A stretch of DNA of 64,000 nucleotides from assembly GCF_029870595.1 (NCBI RefSeq), contig NZ_JAPDIR010000006.1, positions 157,362 through 221,361 on the forward strand. The letters run 5' to 3'. The stretch is from Sphingomonas sp. CBMAI 2297 (GTDB lineage Bacteria; Pseudomonadota; Alphaproteobacteria; Sphingomonadales; Sphingomonadaceae). The notes beneath the pieces were generated by a model that saw only the letters and a list, made by a program, of their open reading frames with translations, was not told the origin of the DNA and made no database searches. Position numbers and translations under genes: made by a program. Positions 43,436 through 52,152 of this stretch are shown one piece after another. Numbering within the stretch: the stretch's first letter is position 1; every line of letters starts with the position of its first letter.

Positions 43436-43872
43436 CAGCCGGCCTCCCCCTCCGCGCCTGCCGGCTCCGCCGAAGCGGGGGCCGGCGCCGGAACCGCGCA
43501 TTCGCTCTCGCGCAGCAGGAGCTGTTGCTGCTGTGCGCACAGGACGAGATATTCGCGGCCGTCGCAGCGCAACAGGCAGACATCGGCATATTGGCTGACG
43601 CGGCGCGTTTCGAGCACCTCCACCCGCCGCTGTGCCGGCAGCGCGGCGACCAACCCGCGCAAGCGCGGGAGCGCGATCCGCCCGCCGCCACGCTTGAGCG
43701 CCAGGGCAGCCAGCGCCGCGAGCATCAGGCAGAGGAGCAGCGCCATCACGATCCGGGTGAGCGAAAGGTTCAGGCTCCCGCCGCCGCCCAGCCGCCCCGG
43801 CTGCGCAAGGGCGACGGGGGCATGAACCAGAAACACCGCCAGGCCCGCCCATGCCGCGGTCAATCGGGCCAT
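43435..43872 (-). CDS. fliO: FliO-like flagellar biosynthesis protein
   Basis: The 145-residue protein has a signal peptide or first helix (AVFLVHAPVALAQ), a membrane helix (LTRIVMALLLCLMLAALAAL) and a cytoplasmic domain with the FliO pattern VEVLETRRVSQYADVCLLRCDGREYLVLC. FliO assists FliP assembly. It lies directly before fliP and overlaps fliN by 13 bp. FliO proteins diverge strongly, so the call rests on layout and position. Confidence 0.8.
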   Translation of the reverse strand: MARLTAAWAGLAVFLVHAPVALAQPGRLGGGGSLNLSLTRIVMALLLCLMLAALAALALKRGGGRIALPRLRGLVAALPAQRRVEVLETRRVSQYADVCLLRCDGREYLVLCAQQQQLLLRESECAVPAPAPASAEPAGAEGEAG

Positions 43873-44189
43873 TGCGCGATCTCGGTGAGGCGCACGCCGA
43901 ACTTCTCGCCCACCGCGACCAGTTCTCCCCGCGCCACCGCGACGCCGTTGAGGCGCAGCTCGACCGGCGTGTTGAGCTGCGCGTCGAGCGTCACCACCGC
44001 ACCGGCGGCGAGGCCGGTCAGATCGGCCACGGTCATCGGGGCGCCCCCCAGAAACGCCTCGAGCTGGACGCCGACATTCTCGATCAGCTTGCTGCTGATG
44101 CGTGCCGGTGCCGGCCGCTCGGGCCTGGCTGTGACGGGCTGGGTCTCGGCGGGCAGGATGTCACTCGGTTCGGTCACGGGATCACTCAT
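43860..44189 (-). CDS. fliN: Flagellar motor switch protein FliN
   Basis: The 109-residue protein has the SpoA fold of the C-ring: ENVGVQLEAFLGGAPMTVAD, LTGLAAGAVVTLDAQLNTPV, ELRLNGVAVARGELVAVGEK and FGVRLTEI. The N-terminal ~40 residues are a flexible Pro-rich region. ATG at 44189 overlaps the FliM-like stop by four bases. The call is firm. Confidence 0.92.
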   Translation of the reverse strand: MSDPVTEPSDILPAETQPVTARPERPAPARISSKLIENVGVQLEAFLGGAPMTVADLTGLAAGAVVTLDAQLNTPVELRLNGVAVARGELVAVGEKFGVRLTEIAQWPD

Positions 44190-44968
44190 CGGGTTGGAGC
44201 TTCTACGATCTCGAGCGCGGGGCCGCGCTCGCCTTCGACCACCGCGCAGCGACCACGTGCCAGCGGCACGCCGTCCACCGCGAGCGGCAGGATGTCGTCG
44301 GTCGCCCGGTCGAGCACGAGCACATCGCCGCAGCCGAGCCCGGCGAGCTCGGCAACGGTGATGCGGCTGCGGCCGAGCAGCGCGGAAAGCGACACGGGGA
44401 TATCGGCCAGCGCCGCCCTGCCGGAACCGAGGGGCGCACCGATCGCCGGTTCGGGCAGCGCTTCGCGGACGAAGCGCGCGAAAACGGGCGCCGACAGCTC
44501 GATCTGGAGCGTCAGCCCGCGCGTGGCGGTGACGATCTCGAGCCGATGCACCGGCCCCTCGCCGCGCCCGGCTTCCGACTGGTGCCAGACCGGCCGGCCC
44601 AGCGCGAGGCACTGGACGAGGCGGGACTTGAGGCCGTCGAGGCAGTCCTTGCCCAATGCCTCGAGCAGCGCCTGATCATGCGCATTGCGCTGGCCCGCCG
44701 CGGCCGGAACGCCAAGGACCATCGCGCCCAGTGCCATCGCTCCCGCCGGCGGCAGGCCGATCGCCAGGCCTTCGTCGCAGCTGTGCCACACCGCCTTGCG
44801 CAACTCGCCGCGCGGCGCCGCGATGCGCGCGAGCGCCCCGGCGACGCGCATCGGCTCGCCCGCGAACCATTCGCCCGACCAGCTCTCGATCATGTCGGCA
44901 AGCGCGCGCTGGGCCGCGGGCGGCGTCGCCGCACCGTCGGGCAGCCAGAGTCGGAAGGGAAGCGTCAT
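44186..44968 (-). CDS. FliM/FliN-family (SpoA) motor switch protein, FliM-like but divergent
   Basis: The 260-residue protein sits where FliM is expected, between flgE and fliN. The C-terminal ~75 residues (VSLSALLGRSRITVAELAGL, GDVLVLDRATDDILPLAVDG, PLARGRCAVVEG) are a SpoA domain. The middle is weakly FliM-like (PVHRLEIVTATRGLTLQIEL). It lacks the conserved N-terminal CheY-binding motif and is ~70 residues shorter than typical FliM. It may be the C-ring FliM of a system not controlled by CheY in the usual way. Confidence 0.8.
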   Translation of the reverse strand: MTLPFRLWLPDGAATPPAAQRALADMIESWSGEWFAGEPMRVAGALARIAAPRGELRKAVWHSCDEGLAIGLPPAGAMALGAMVLGVPAAAGQRNAHDQALLEALGKDCLDGLKSRLVQCLALGRPVWHQSEAGRGEGPVHRLEIVTATRGLTLQIELSAPVFARFVREALPEPAIGAPLGSGRAALADIPVSLSALLGRSRITVAELAGLGCGDVLVLDRATDDILPLAVDGVPLARGRCAVVEGERGPALEIVEAPTR

Positions 44969-46137
44969 CCCTGCCCCCGGATGCCGAAGAGCTGCTGGAT
45001 CATGTCGTTCGAGACGCTGACGATCTGCGACGAGGCCTGGAAGCCGCGCTGGATCAGGATCAGGTCGCCGAACTGCTTGGAAAGGTCGACATTCGATGCC
45101 TCGAGCTGCTTGGCCTTGACCAGGCCCACCCTGGGATCGTCGCTCGCGAGATACATGCGCTCGCCGCTGCCGCTATAGGTGAACAGCCCACCATCCTTCT
45201 CGATCAGCGACTGGGTGTCGCGGAAGTCCGCGAGCGCGACCGCGCCGAGATCGAGCTTCTGCTCGTTCGAATAGGCGAGCTCGAGATGGCCGGTGGCATT
45301 GACCGTCACCGTGGTGAGCGCGCCCACGCCATGCCCGTCGATCGAGGAAGCGCGCAGGTTGGAAACGTCGCCCGAGGAATAGGACTGCACCGCCGAGAAA
45401 TCCAAGGTCACCTTGAAGTTGTTGGTGGTATCCTCGACCTCGATCTTGGCGGTGCTGGGATCGACGACGCTGCCGATGAACTTCAGGTTCTTGGTCGCGA
45501 CACTGCCCTTCTCGTCACTGATCTTGACGGTCCATTCGCCGGCGACCGTGCCCTTCTCGAACTTCGCGCTCCATTTGTGCGAGCCGCCCTTGGCGTCGTA
45601 GACAACCATGTCGTTGATCGTGACCGCGTTGACGGCGGTGTTCGACAGATTGTCGGTGAAGGTGATCGTGGTGCTGCCGAGCGGCGCGCTGGTGCGCTTC
45701 TGGTCGATCGAGAGGCTCACCGGCCGGCCGGAGGAGTCGAGCGTCGCCAGCCGGTAATTGGTGCCCGAAAGGACGATGAACCCCTTGTTGTCCACCTCGA
45801 AGCTGCCGGTGCGCGCATAGAGCATCTTGTCGCCGTCCATCAGGACGAGGAAGCCGCCGCCGTCGATCGCCAGGTCGAGATCGCGACCGGTCTGCCGCAA
45901 CTGGCCGGCGCTCAGATCGAGCCGGCTCTGGCCGATGCCCACGCCGTTGCCGCCGCCATTGCTGTCGGTGTCGTGCGAGAGCCCGCCCTGGCTGCCGCTG
46001 CCATAATAGTTCTGGAACGTCACCGTCGAGCCCCGGAAGCCCGAGGTGTTGAGGTTGGTCACGTTGTTGCTGACCTGCTCGAGCCCGCGGGAATAGGCGT
46101 TGAGACCACTGAGGCCGATATAGATGGCACCGAACAT
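44965..46137 (-). CDS. flgE: Flagellar hook protein FlgE
   Basis: The 390-residue protein has the axial-protein ends. The N-terminus is GAIYIGLSGLNAYSRGLEQV, followed by SNNVTNLNTSGFRGSTVTFQ; the C-terminus SNVDLSKQFGDLILIQRGFQ is followed by ASSQIVSVSNDMIQQLFGIR. It has IDGGGFLVLMDGDKMLYARTG and a hook-domain insertion, and is of normal FlgE size. It lies just after flgD, its capping protein. Confidence 0.95.
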   Translation of the reverse strand: MFGAIYIGLSGLNAYSRGLEQVSNNVTNLNTSGFRGSTVTFQNYYGSGSQGGLSHDTDSNGGGNGVGIGQSRLDLSAGQLRQTGRDLDLAIDGGGFLVLMDGDKMLYARTGSFEVDNKGFIVLSGTNYRLATLDSSGRPVSLSIDQKRTSAPLGSTTITFTDNLSNTAVNAVTINDMVVYDAKGGSHKWSAKFEKGTVAGEWTVKISDEKGSVATKNLKFIGSVVDPSTAKIEVEDTTNNFKVTLDFSAVQSYSSGDVSNLRASSIDGHGVGALTTVTVNATGHLELAYSNEQKLDLGAVALADFRDTQSLIEKDGGLFTYSGSGERMYLASDDPRVGLVKAKQLEASNVDLSKQFGDLILIQRGFQASSQIVSVSNDMIQQLFGIRGQG

Positions 46138-46140
46138 GGC

Positions 46141-46584
46141 TTAGTTCCCCTTCCTGACTTGCGAGATGCTGGCGATCGCGAGGTTGCTGATCGTGCGATT
46201 GTCCGCCGTCTTGATCGTGATCCGCGGCGTGCCGTTGTCGAAGGTGACCGCAGTCACCGTGCCCGTCAGCGTGGTCGCGCCCGCCGGCACGTCGACCATG
46301 GTGCCGAGAAGGCCGGTCGCCTGGCTGGTCGCCTGGGCCGAAACCAGCAGCTCGAGCCGGTCGTTCATCGTCTGGCTCTGCTGGATCTGCGAGAATTGCG
46401 CGAGCTGCGAGACGAACTCGAAATTGTCCATCGGCTTCAGCGGATCCTGATACGTCAGCTGGGTCAGGATGATCTTGAGCAGCGCATCGAAGCCGAGGCC
46501 GAAGGCATCGGTCGCCGCGCTGGCGGTGCTGGCGTTCTGCTGGGTGCCGTTGGCGGCACTCACCGGCGCGGTCTGCGCGATCAT
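46141..46584 (-). CDS. flgD: Flagellar hook assembly protein FlgD, short form
   Basis: The 147-residue protein has the FlgD N-terminal signature LLKIILTQLTYQDPLKPMDN followed by FEFVSQLAQFSQIQQSQTMN. Only a short beta region follows (VPAGATTLTGTVTAVTFDNG), so it is about 70 residues shorter than enterobacterial FlgD and lacks most of the FlgD/Ig-like part. Its stop is 3 bp before flgE. It caps the growing hook. Confidence 0.9.
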   Translation of the reverse strand: MIAQTAPVSAANGTQQNASTASAATDAFGLGFDALLKIILTQLTYQDPLKPMDNFEFVSQLAQFSQIQQSQTMNDRLELLVSAQATSQATGLLGTMVDVPAGATTLTGTVTAVTFDNGTPRITIKTADNRTISNLAIASISQVRKGN

Positions 46585-47372
46585 CGTTCACTCTCCCGTA
46601 GCGGCATGGCGTTGATCTGGATGCGGGCGGCGGAAAGGCCGTGGCGGCCGAGCAGCGCCGCGATCTCGTCGCGCAGCCGATGGCGTTCCGCCTCGTCCAA
46701 CCCCTCGACGCGCGCGGCAATCTGAAGCCCGCTCTCGAGCTCGCGCAGCGCCACGTGCAGCGCAGAACGGGCGGCGGATGGCGCGCGATGGGCCCGGCGC
46801 TGCGCCGAGGCGACCGGATCGGCGGCGGCGCCATATTCCTCGATCGCCGGCGGCGGCGCGGCCATGGCGCGCCCCATCGGCTCGGCCGGGACGACCGCCG
46901 GGGCGGCCCCGGCGGCACGCATCGCCGGCCGGGGCGACGCGCCCGGCCGCGCCGCCGCGCCGGATTCCCGGCGCCCCCCCGATACGATTTCCCGATCCAG
47001 GCCCGCAGCCAAATCCTCCGGAACGGCGCCTGGAACCGGCGCGCGCATCGCATCCCCTTGCCCAAGCGCCACCGCCTGGCCCGGAGTCTCGCCCGCATGG
47101 CCGAAAAAGCCGTTCTGGTTGAACATCCGCGCGCGCGGGGCGAGCGCCTGCTGCGCCGGCCCAGCGCCCGAAGCATCGGGAGCGAGCAGCGAAACCTCCG
47201 GCGCAGCCAGGGAAGGCATTTCGCCAGGCACCGCCGCCCCGTCCGCCAGCGCGCCACCGGCGCCGAGCAGCTGTGCGAACAGGTCGCTCGGCGCCTGTCC
47301 GTGCTGCTGGTCGGCGGAGTCGCCCCGCCCCTCGGGCGGCATGGGGCCGGTATGCGGGAGAGGTCCAATCAT
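46581..47372 (-). CDS. fliK: FliK-like hook-length control protein
   Basis: The 263-residue protein is Pro/Ala-rich and disordered for ~180 residues, then has a compact C-terminal domain (SALHVALRELESGLQIAARV, LRDEIAALLGRHGLSAARIQ, INAMPLRE) like the Flg_hook domain of FliK. ATG at 47372 overlaps the fliJ-like stop by four bases. Its place before flgD-flgE fits. It is shorter than most FliK, and the call depends on layout and context. Confidence 0.75.
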   Translation of the reverse strand: MIGPLPHTGPMPPEGRGDSADQQHGQAPSDLFAQLLGAGGALADGAAVPGEMPSLAAPEVSLLAPDASGAGPAQQALAPRARMFNQNGFFGHAGETPGQAVALGQGDAMRAPVPGAVPEDLAAGLDREIVSGGRRESGAAARPGASPRPAMRAAGAAPAVVPAEPMGRAMAAPPPAIEEYGAAADPVASAQRRAHRAPSAARSALHVALRELESGLQIAARVEGLDEAERHRLRDEIAALLGRHGLSAARIQINAMPLRESER

Positions 47373-47818
47373 GCTCGCCTCCAGTTCGAAGCCATGCGAT
47401 CCGCCAGCACGTCGAGCGCGCGTTCGTCGCGATCGCGGCGCCGCGCCCGGCGGCTGGTGTCGAGCGCGCGGTCGGCAAGCCGGCAATGCGCATCGCCATC
47501 ATGCCAGGTCCGCTCCGCGGCCACGCACGCCTCGGCCATCTGCGCGCGATGCGCCTGCGCGGCCGCGCTCGCCTGGCCCTGCTCGACAAGCTCGGCGGCG
47601 AGCGCATGGGCGAAATCCGGCGCGAAGTCCGCGCTGCCCAGATGCGCGTCCCAGGCACGCGCGGCCATTGCCGTGCGCTCGTCCGCCCGCCGCGACGCGT
47701 CCGCGGCCTCTTCCTCGCGCACCTGCGCCGCGGCCAGCTCCTGATGCGCCGCCATGCGCTGCGCGACACGAAGCGCGGCGATGTCGGCAAGCGCGCGATG
47801 GGCCCGGCGGTCATGCAT
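47369..47818 (-). CDS. fliJ: FliJ-like coiled-coil export chaperone
   Basis: The 149-residue protein is almost wholly helical and rich in Ala, Arg and Glu (AAHQELAAAQVREEEAADAS, AAELVEQGQASAAAQAHRAQ), with no Pro in the core, as expected of FliJ, which couples the FliI ATPase to FlhA. It directly follows fliI with an 8-bp overlap. FliJ sequences are poorly conserved, so position carries much of the evidence. Confidence 0.7.
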   Translation of the reverse strand: MHDRRAHRALADIAALRVAQRMAAHQELAAAQVREEEAADASRRADERTAMAARAWDAHLGSADFAPDFAHALAAELVEQGQASAAAQAHRAQMAEACVAAERTWHDGDAHCRLADRALDTSRRARRRDRDERALDVLADRMASNWRRA

Positions 47819-49124
47819 GGCCGCCGCTCCCGATCGCCATGCCCAGGCCGGCGAGCGTGTCGGCGAACGCCGAATTCTCGCCCTGCCCCTGGCGCAGGAA
47901 CGCCATCAGCTTCGCCCGCATCGCGATCGCCTGGTCGATCTCGGCATTGGCGCCTCCCTTGTAGACGCCGCTCTCGATCATCACCCGCGCCTCGTCATAG
48001 ACGCCGAGCTGAGTGACGGCGGTGCGCGCCGCCGCGGCGTGCTGGCGCTCCATCAGCCGCGCGGCCTGGCGGCTGATGCTGCGCGACACATCGATCGCCG
48101 GAAAATGCCCGCGCTCCGCCAGCGTGCGCGACAGCACGACATGGCCGTCGAGCAGCGACTTCATCACTTCGACGATCGGGTCGTCGACATCGTCGGTCTC
48201 GCTCAGCACGGTCATCACGGCGGTGATCGCGCCGCGTCCGGTGGCGCCGCAGCGCTCGACCAGCCGCGGCAGGGCCGCGAAGACATTCGGCGTATAGGCG
48301 CGCACCGTCGGCGGCTCGCCGGCGGCAAGGCCGATCTCGCGCAGCGCCATGGCAAGACGCGTGACCGAATCCACCACCAGCAGCACATGCTCGCCGCGAT
48401 CGCGCCAATGCTCGGCCAGGCACAGCGCGACATTGGCCGCACGGGCGCGCAGCGCCGCGGTCTCGTCGGAGGTCGCGGCGACCAGAGTGAAGCGCGCCGC
48501 ATCGGCACGCGCGGAGAGCGTGCGCCAGATCGCCTCGACTTCGCGCCCGCGCTCGCCGACCAGGCACAGCACCACCCGGTCGCATTCGATCTGCCCGGCG
48601 AGCTGCTCGAGCAGGCTCGTCTTGCCCACGCCCGCCGCGGCGAAGATGCCGACGCGCTGCCCCTCGCCGAGCGTCAGCAGCCCGTCGATCGCGCGCAGCC
48701 CGGTCTTCACCATGCGTCGCGGCGCCGCGCGCTCGAGCGGGCGCGGCACCGATCCGGCCAGCGCCGCCCGGCCCTGGACGGCGATTTCCCCCAGGCCGTC
48801 GAACGGCCGCCCGAACCCATCGATCGCCCGCCCGGCGAACCCGTCTCCCACCGCCGCCGAGCTGCCGCCGGGCAGCGCCGTCACCCGCGCGCCCGGGCGC
48901 ACCCGGCGGTTCTGCTCGAGCGGCACCAGGATCAGCCCGGCTTCGTCCACCGCGGCGACTTCGACGCGCACGACGCCGCCCTCGCCGGCGACATCGCAAA
49001 GATCGCCCACGGTGCAGGCCGGACCGGTCGCCTCGAAATGGCCATGCGCGACCTTGCGCACGAAGCCGACCGGGCGGACCAGCTCCAGATCGCCCAGCCG
49101 CCGCAGGAAGGGATGGGCGGTCAT
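47811..49124 (-). CDS. fliI: Flagellar export ATPase FliI
   Basis: The 437-residue F1-beta-like ATPase has Walker A at about 162-170 (AAAGVGKTS), CLVGERGREVEAIW, Walker B in HVLLVVDSVTRLAMALREIG, the SETDDVDDPIVEVMKSLLDG block, and HVVLSRTLAERGHFPAIDVS typical of type III export ATPases. ATG at 49124 overlaps the fliH stop by four bases; an upstream in-frame start is a shadow of fliH. Length and motifs are normal. Confidence 0.95.
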   Translation of the reverse strand: MTAHPFLRRLGDLELVRPVGFVRKVAHGHFEATGPACTVGDLCDVAGEGGVVRVEVAAVDEAGLILVPLEQNRRVRPGARVTALPGGSSAAVGDGFAGRAIDGFGRPFDGLGEIAVQGRAALAGSVPRPLERAAPRRMVKTGLRAIDGLLTLGEGQRVGIFAAAGVGKTSLLEQLAGQIECDRVVLCLVGERGREVEAIWRTLSARADAARFTLVAATSDETAALRARAANVALCLAEHWRDRGEHVLLVVDSVTRLAMALREIGLAAGEPPTVRAYTPNVFAALPRLVERCGATGRGAITAVMTVLSETDDVDDPIVEVMKSLLDGHVVLSRTLAERGHFPAIDVSRSISRQAARLMERQHAAAARTAVTQLGVYDEARVMIESGVYKGGANAEIDQAIAMRAKLMAFLRQGQGENSAFADTLAGLGMAIGSGGHA

Positions 49125-49783
49125 CCGGCCATCTCGGCGAGCAGGGCCGACAGCGCCTGCCACTGCGTGTCCATGTCGAGATCGATCTGGCCCAGCCGGC
49201 ATTCGATCCGGCTGGCGCCGGCACGCAGCGCGCGGTCGGTCTCGATGCGCACCCCTTCCGCGCCAAGCCCGGCCGAGAGCGCGGCGAGCGCGTCGATGTC
49301 AGGAAAGTCCTCTGGACTCAAATGGATAGCGATCACGCTCGATCGACGCAGGGCAGCGAGCTGGCGCGCGATCATCGCCTCGACCAGAGCGGACCGGTCC
49401 TCGCTATCGGCGAACATCCTGGCGAGCGCGGCGCGGGCGAGTTCCGGGGCGAGCCGGTCGAGCGCGCCCAGCCGCTCGCCCAGGTCGGCGCGGGCCCGCT
49501 CCAGCCCCTGGCGCAGCGCGGCGATCCCGTCGGCCTCGCGCCGCTCGGCCTGCGCCAGCCCTTCCTGCCGGCCCTCCTCGCGCGCCACCGCCACCGCGCG
49601 CTTCGCCGCCGCCTCGTCCTCGGCGCGCTGGCGCTGGAGCCGCTCCAGCTCGGCGACCAGCCGGGCCTGCTCGATGTCGCGCGGATCCGGCGCCGGCATC
49701 TCGCGCGCTTCGGCGGGCGGACGCGCGCCGCCGACGAAGCTGCGCACCGCGATCCCGGCGTCGGACTTGATGAGCATGGTCAC
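49121..49783 (-). CDS. fliH: FliH-type export ATPase regulator
   Basis: The 220-residue protein has a central long coiled coil rich in Glu, Arg and Ala (VAELERLQRQRAEDEAAAKR, QEGLAQAERREADGIAALRQ) and a C-terminal V-ATPase E-subunit-like domain (VIAIHLSPEDFPDIDALAAL, IETDRALRAGASRIECRLGQ, IDLDMDTQWQAL). It binds and restrains FliI. It overlaps both neighbours by four bases. Confidence 0.9.
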   Translation of the reverse strand: MTMLIKSDAGIAVRSFVGGARPPAEAREMPAPDPRDIEQARLVAELERLQRQRAEDEAAAKRAVAVAREEGRQEGLAQAERREADGIAALRQGLERARADLGERLGALDRLAPELARAALARMFADSEDRSALVEAMIARQLAALRRSSVIAIHLSPEDFPDIDALAALSAGLGAEGVRIETDRALRAGASRIECRLGQIDLDMDTQWQALSALLAEMAG

Positions 49784-50130
49784 GGCAGCTTGCCGCGCGG
49801 GCGGAGCAGGCCGCCCATCGTCTGGGCGAGCGACGCGCCGCGGCCCGGCTCGGGGCGCGCGGCGCCCTTCCCCGCCGGCATCAGGAACGCATCGAGGGCG
49901 CGCCGCCCCGCCACGGTGAGCCCGGCATCGCGCGCCTCGAGCCGCGCGGCGATATCGGCGGAATAGGGAGAGGCCGGTTCCACCGGGCCGCCAGCGACGG
50001 CGGCGAGCCGGGCGCGGACGCGGCGGCGCTCCTCGGCGCCCAGCCTTGCGAGCACGGCCCTGCGATCGGCGGCCGGCATCTCGCGCAATGCTTCGATCAG
50101 AATGTCGAGCCGGGCCTCAGGCAGCAGCAT
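49780..50130 (-). CDS. Small hypothetical protein in the fliG position
   Basis: Between fliF and fliH, where fliG (about 330 codons) normally lies, is a 116-residue protein. It starts MLLPEARLDILIEALREMPA, is helical for ~65 residues (DRRAVLARLGAEERRRVRAR) and then basic and Pro/Gly-rich. It has no visible FliG armadillo repeats or the charged torque helix. It overlaps fliF by 14 bp. It might be a shrunken FliG N-domain that binds FliF or an unrelated adaptor; I cannot decide. Confidence 0.72.
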   Translation of the reverse strand: MLLPEARLDILIEALREMPAADRRAVLARLGAEERRRVRARLAAVAGGPVEPASPYSADIAARLEARDAGLTVAGRRALDAFLMPAGKGAARPEPGRGASLAQTMGGLLRPRGKLP

Positions 50131-51394
50131 CGCCGGCCTCCTCCGTCATGTTGAGCTGGCGGCGGAGCCGCTGCGCAAAGGCCTCCTGCTCCTCGCCACT
50201 CATCCGGCTGCCCGGCGCGCGGAAACGCCAGACCAGCATCGCCGCGATCGCCACACCGGCAACCAGCCAGAGCCACACCGGCGGCCAGGCGAAGCCGAAG
50301 CCCTGGGCCGGCAGCGGCGCGGCGGCGGCGGGCGCGCCTGCCGCCGCATGGCTGGGCTGCGCGATCGGCGGGGAGGACAGCGACCGGTCGATCGGCCCGG
50401 TCTCGAACGACAGGCTGTCGCCGGCCTGGTCGTCCAGCCCGGTCGCCTGGACGATGGCGTTGCGCGCGACCTGCTGGTCCTCGGAATTGATCGGCGCTTC
50501 GCTGATGAACAGGATGCGCATGCGGAAGTTGCGCGCCGCCCCCTCGCCCGAAGGCGTCCAGCCGGCGGCGGGCGCCGTCGCCGGATCGGAACCGGCCGGG
50601 CCGTTCGGCAGCAGCAGGACCCGCAGGGCAAAGCGCACGCCCGGCATCTGCCGCTCCACCGCGCCGCGCGCCCGGGCACGATAATAATTCTCGATCGCGC
50701 CGCGTTCCTCGATATCGGCGGGACGCTCAAGGCCGGCACCGCCCTCGATCGCCGGCGCGGGACTGATCACATGGCCGGCGGCATCGAGCACCACCACCTT
50801 GCTCTCGGGCAGATCGGGGACCGCGGCGGCAACCAGCTGCTGGATGCCGGAGACGCGCGCCGGGTCGGCCGTCTGGCCCGGCTTCATCGTCACCGTCACC
50901 GCGGCCTTGGGATCGACCCGGTCGCCACGGAAGAGCGCCTTTTCGGGCAGCGCGAGATGGACACGCGCAGTCTCCACGCCGTCCATCGCCGTGATGGTGC
51001 GGACCAGCTCGCCCTGAAGCGCGCGCTGATAATTGATCTTCTGCGCGAAGTTGGTGAGCCCCATGTCGGACTTGTTGAACAGCTCGAAGCCGATCTGGCC
51101 GCGCGCCGCCGCGTCCGACCCGGCGATCGCGACGCGAGTGGCATCGGCCTGCCCCTCCGGCACCAGGATCGTCGCGCCGCCGTCGCGCAGGCGATAGGCC
51201 ACGCCGCGCTTGTCGAGCTCGGCGACGATCGCGGAGGCATCGGTCGGCCGCAGCCCCTGGGCGAGCACGACATAGTCGGTGCGCAGGAACAGGAAATAGC
51301 CGGTGGCGAGCAGCAGCAGGACGAGCCCGAGGACGCCGCCCAACAGGTACAGCTGGCCACGGGGAGCGGCGGGAGCGGGAACGGGGTTTTCCAT
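50117..51394 (-). CDS. fliF: Flagellar MS-ring protein FliF, short form
   Basis: The 425-residue protein has two membrane helices, near residues 15-35 and 375-395, with YscJ/FliF ring-building motifs between: QGLRPTDASAIVAELDKRGV, FELFNKSDMGLTNFAQKINY, QRALQGELVRTITAMDGVET and ARVHLALPEKALF. It is ~120 residues shorter than Salmonella FliF; the RBM3 beta-collar region is reduced. The short C-terminal tail (EEQEAFAQRLRRQLNMTEEA) would bind FliG. Confidence 0.93.
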   Translation of the reverse strand: MENPVPAPAAPRGQLYLLGGVLGLVLLLLATGYFLFLRTDYVVLAQGLRPTDASAIVAELDKRGVAYRLRDGGATILVPEGQADATRVAIAGSDAAARGQIGFELFNKSDMGLTNFAQKINYQRALQGELVRTITAMDGVETARVHLALPEKALFRGDRVDPKAAVTVTMKPGQTADPARVSGIQQLVAAAVPDLPESKVVVLDAAGHVISPAPAIEGGAGLERPADIEERGAIENYYRARARGAVERQMPGVRFALRVLLLPNGPAGSDPATAPAAGWTPSGEGAARNFRMRILFISEAPINSEDQQVARNAIVQATGLDDQAGDSLSFETGPIDRSLSSPPIAQPSHAAAGAPAAAAPLPAQGFGFAWPPVWLWLVAGVAIAAMLVWRFRAPGSRMSGEEQEAFAQRLRRQLNMTEEAGDAAA

Positions 51395-51408
51395 CGGAGA
51401 TCAGCCGG

Positions 51409-51732
51409 TCAGAGAGGCATGTTCATGATTTCGCGATAGCCCTCGACGATCCGCGAACGGACCTGCATCGCGAGTTCCACCGAAAGCCGGGCCTGCTCCA
51501 GCGCCATGGTGACCTGGTGCACCGGCACCGAATCATCGACCGTGAACTGCTGGACGAGCTTGTCCGCCGTGGCGATCTTCTGATCGACGCCGCGCAACCC
51601 GCTCATCAGCACCTCGCCGAAGCCGGCGCCCCCGGCGGGCTGGGCGACCGTCCCGGTCGCCTCGCCCAGGCGCAGCGCGAGCGGCGCCGCATCCGTGCTG
51701 CCGATCGCCGCGATCCCCTCGACCCCGGTCAC
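51409..51732 (-). CDS. fliE: Flagellar hook-basal body protein FliE
   Basis: The 107-residue protein has the FliE pattern: GFGEVLMSGLRGVDQKIATA, DKLVQQFTVDDSVPVHQVTM, ALEQARLSVELAMQVRSRIV and EGYREIMNM. FliE joins the MS ring to the rod. It overlaps flgC by four bases and lies 14 bp before fliF. Confidence 0.95.
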   Translation of the reverse strand: MTGVEGIAAIGSTDAAPLALRLGEATGTVAQPAGGAGFGEVLMSGLRGVDQKIATADKLVQQFTVDDSVPVHQVTMALEQARLSVELAMQVRSRIVEGYREIMNMPL

Positions 51733-52151
51733 GACTGCTTGCCCAGTTCGGCGGCGCGCGAATACATTTGCTGCGCGATGCTCATCGCCGTGAGATTGGC
51801 CTCATAGGCGCGCGAGGTCTTGATCAGCAGCGTCATCTCGGATGCGTGATCGACATCGGGATAGGTGACGAAGCCATCGGCATCGGCATGCGGATGGCCG
51901 GGTTCGTAGACTCGCCGCGTCCCCGCCGCCATCGGCTCGACGCCGAGCACCTCGACGCCGCCGGGCGTCTTGTCGTCCGCGCGCACCAGATGCGCGAAAT
52001 CGACCTGCGGCCCCGACAACAGGCGCAGCGGGTGGAAAGGCTGGCCGGAGGCGGTGCGGCTCGTGTTGATGTTGGCCAGGTTCTGCGCGATCACCTGGAG
52101 GCGCTGCCACTCGACGTCCAGGCCGGTGCGGCTGATGGCGATGGCATCCAT
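51729..52151 (-). CDS. flgC: Flagellar basal-body rod protein FlgC
   Basis: The 140-residue rod protein has LDVEWQRLQVIAQNLANINT near the N-terminus, VEVLGVEPMAAGTRRVYEPG, HPHADADGFVTYPDVDHASE and the C-terminal axial motif MTLLIKTSRAYEANLTAMSI. ATG at 52151 is one base after the flgB stop; longer in-frame starts shadow flgB. Confidence 0.94.
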   Translation of the reverse strand: MDAIAISRTGLDVEWQRLQVIAQNLANINTSRTASGQPFHPLRLLSGPQVDFAHLVRADDKTPGGVEVLGVEPMAAGTRRVYEPGHPHADADGFVTYPDVDHASEMTLLIKTSRAYEANLTAMSIAQQMYSRAAELGKQS

Positions 52152-52152
52152 C

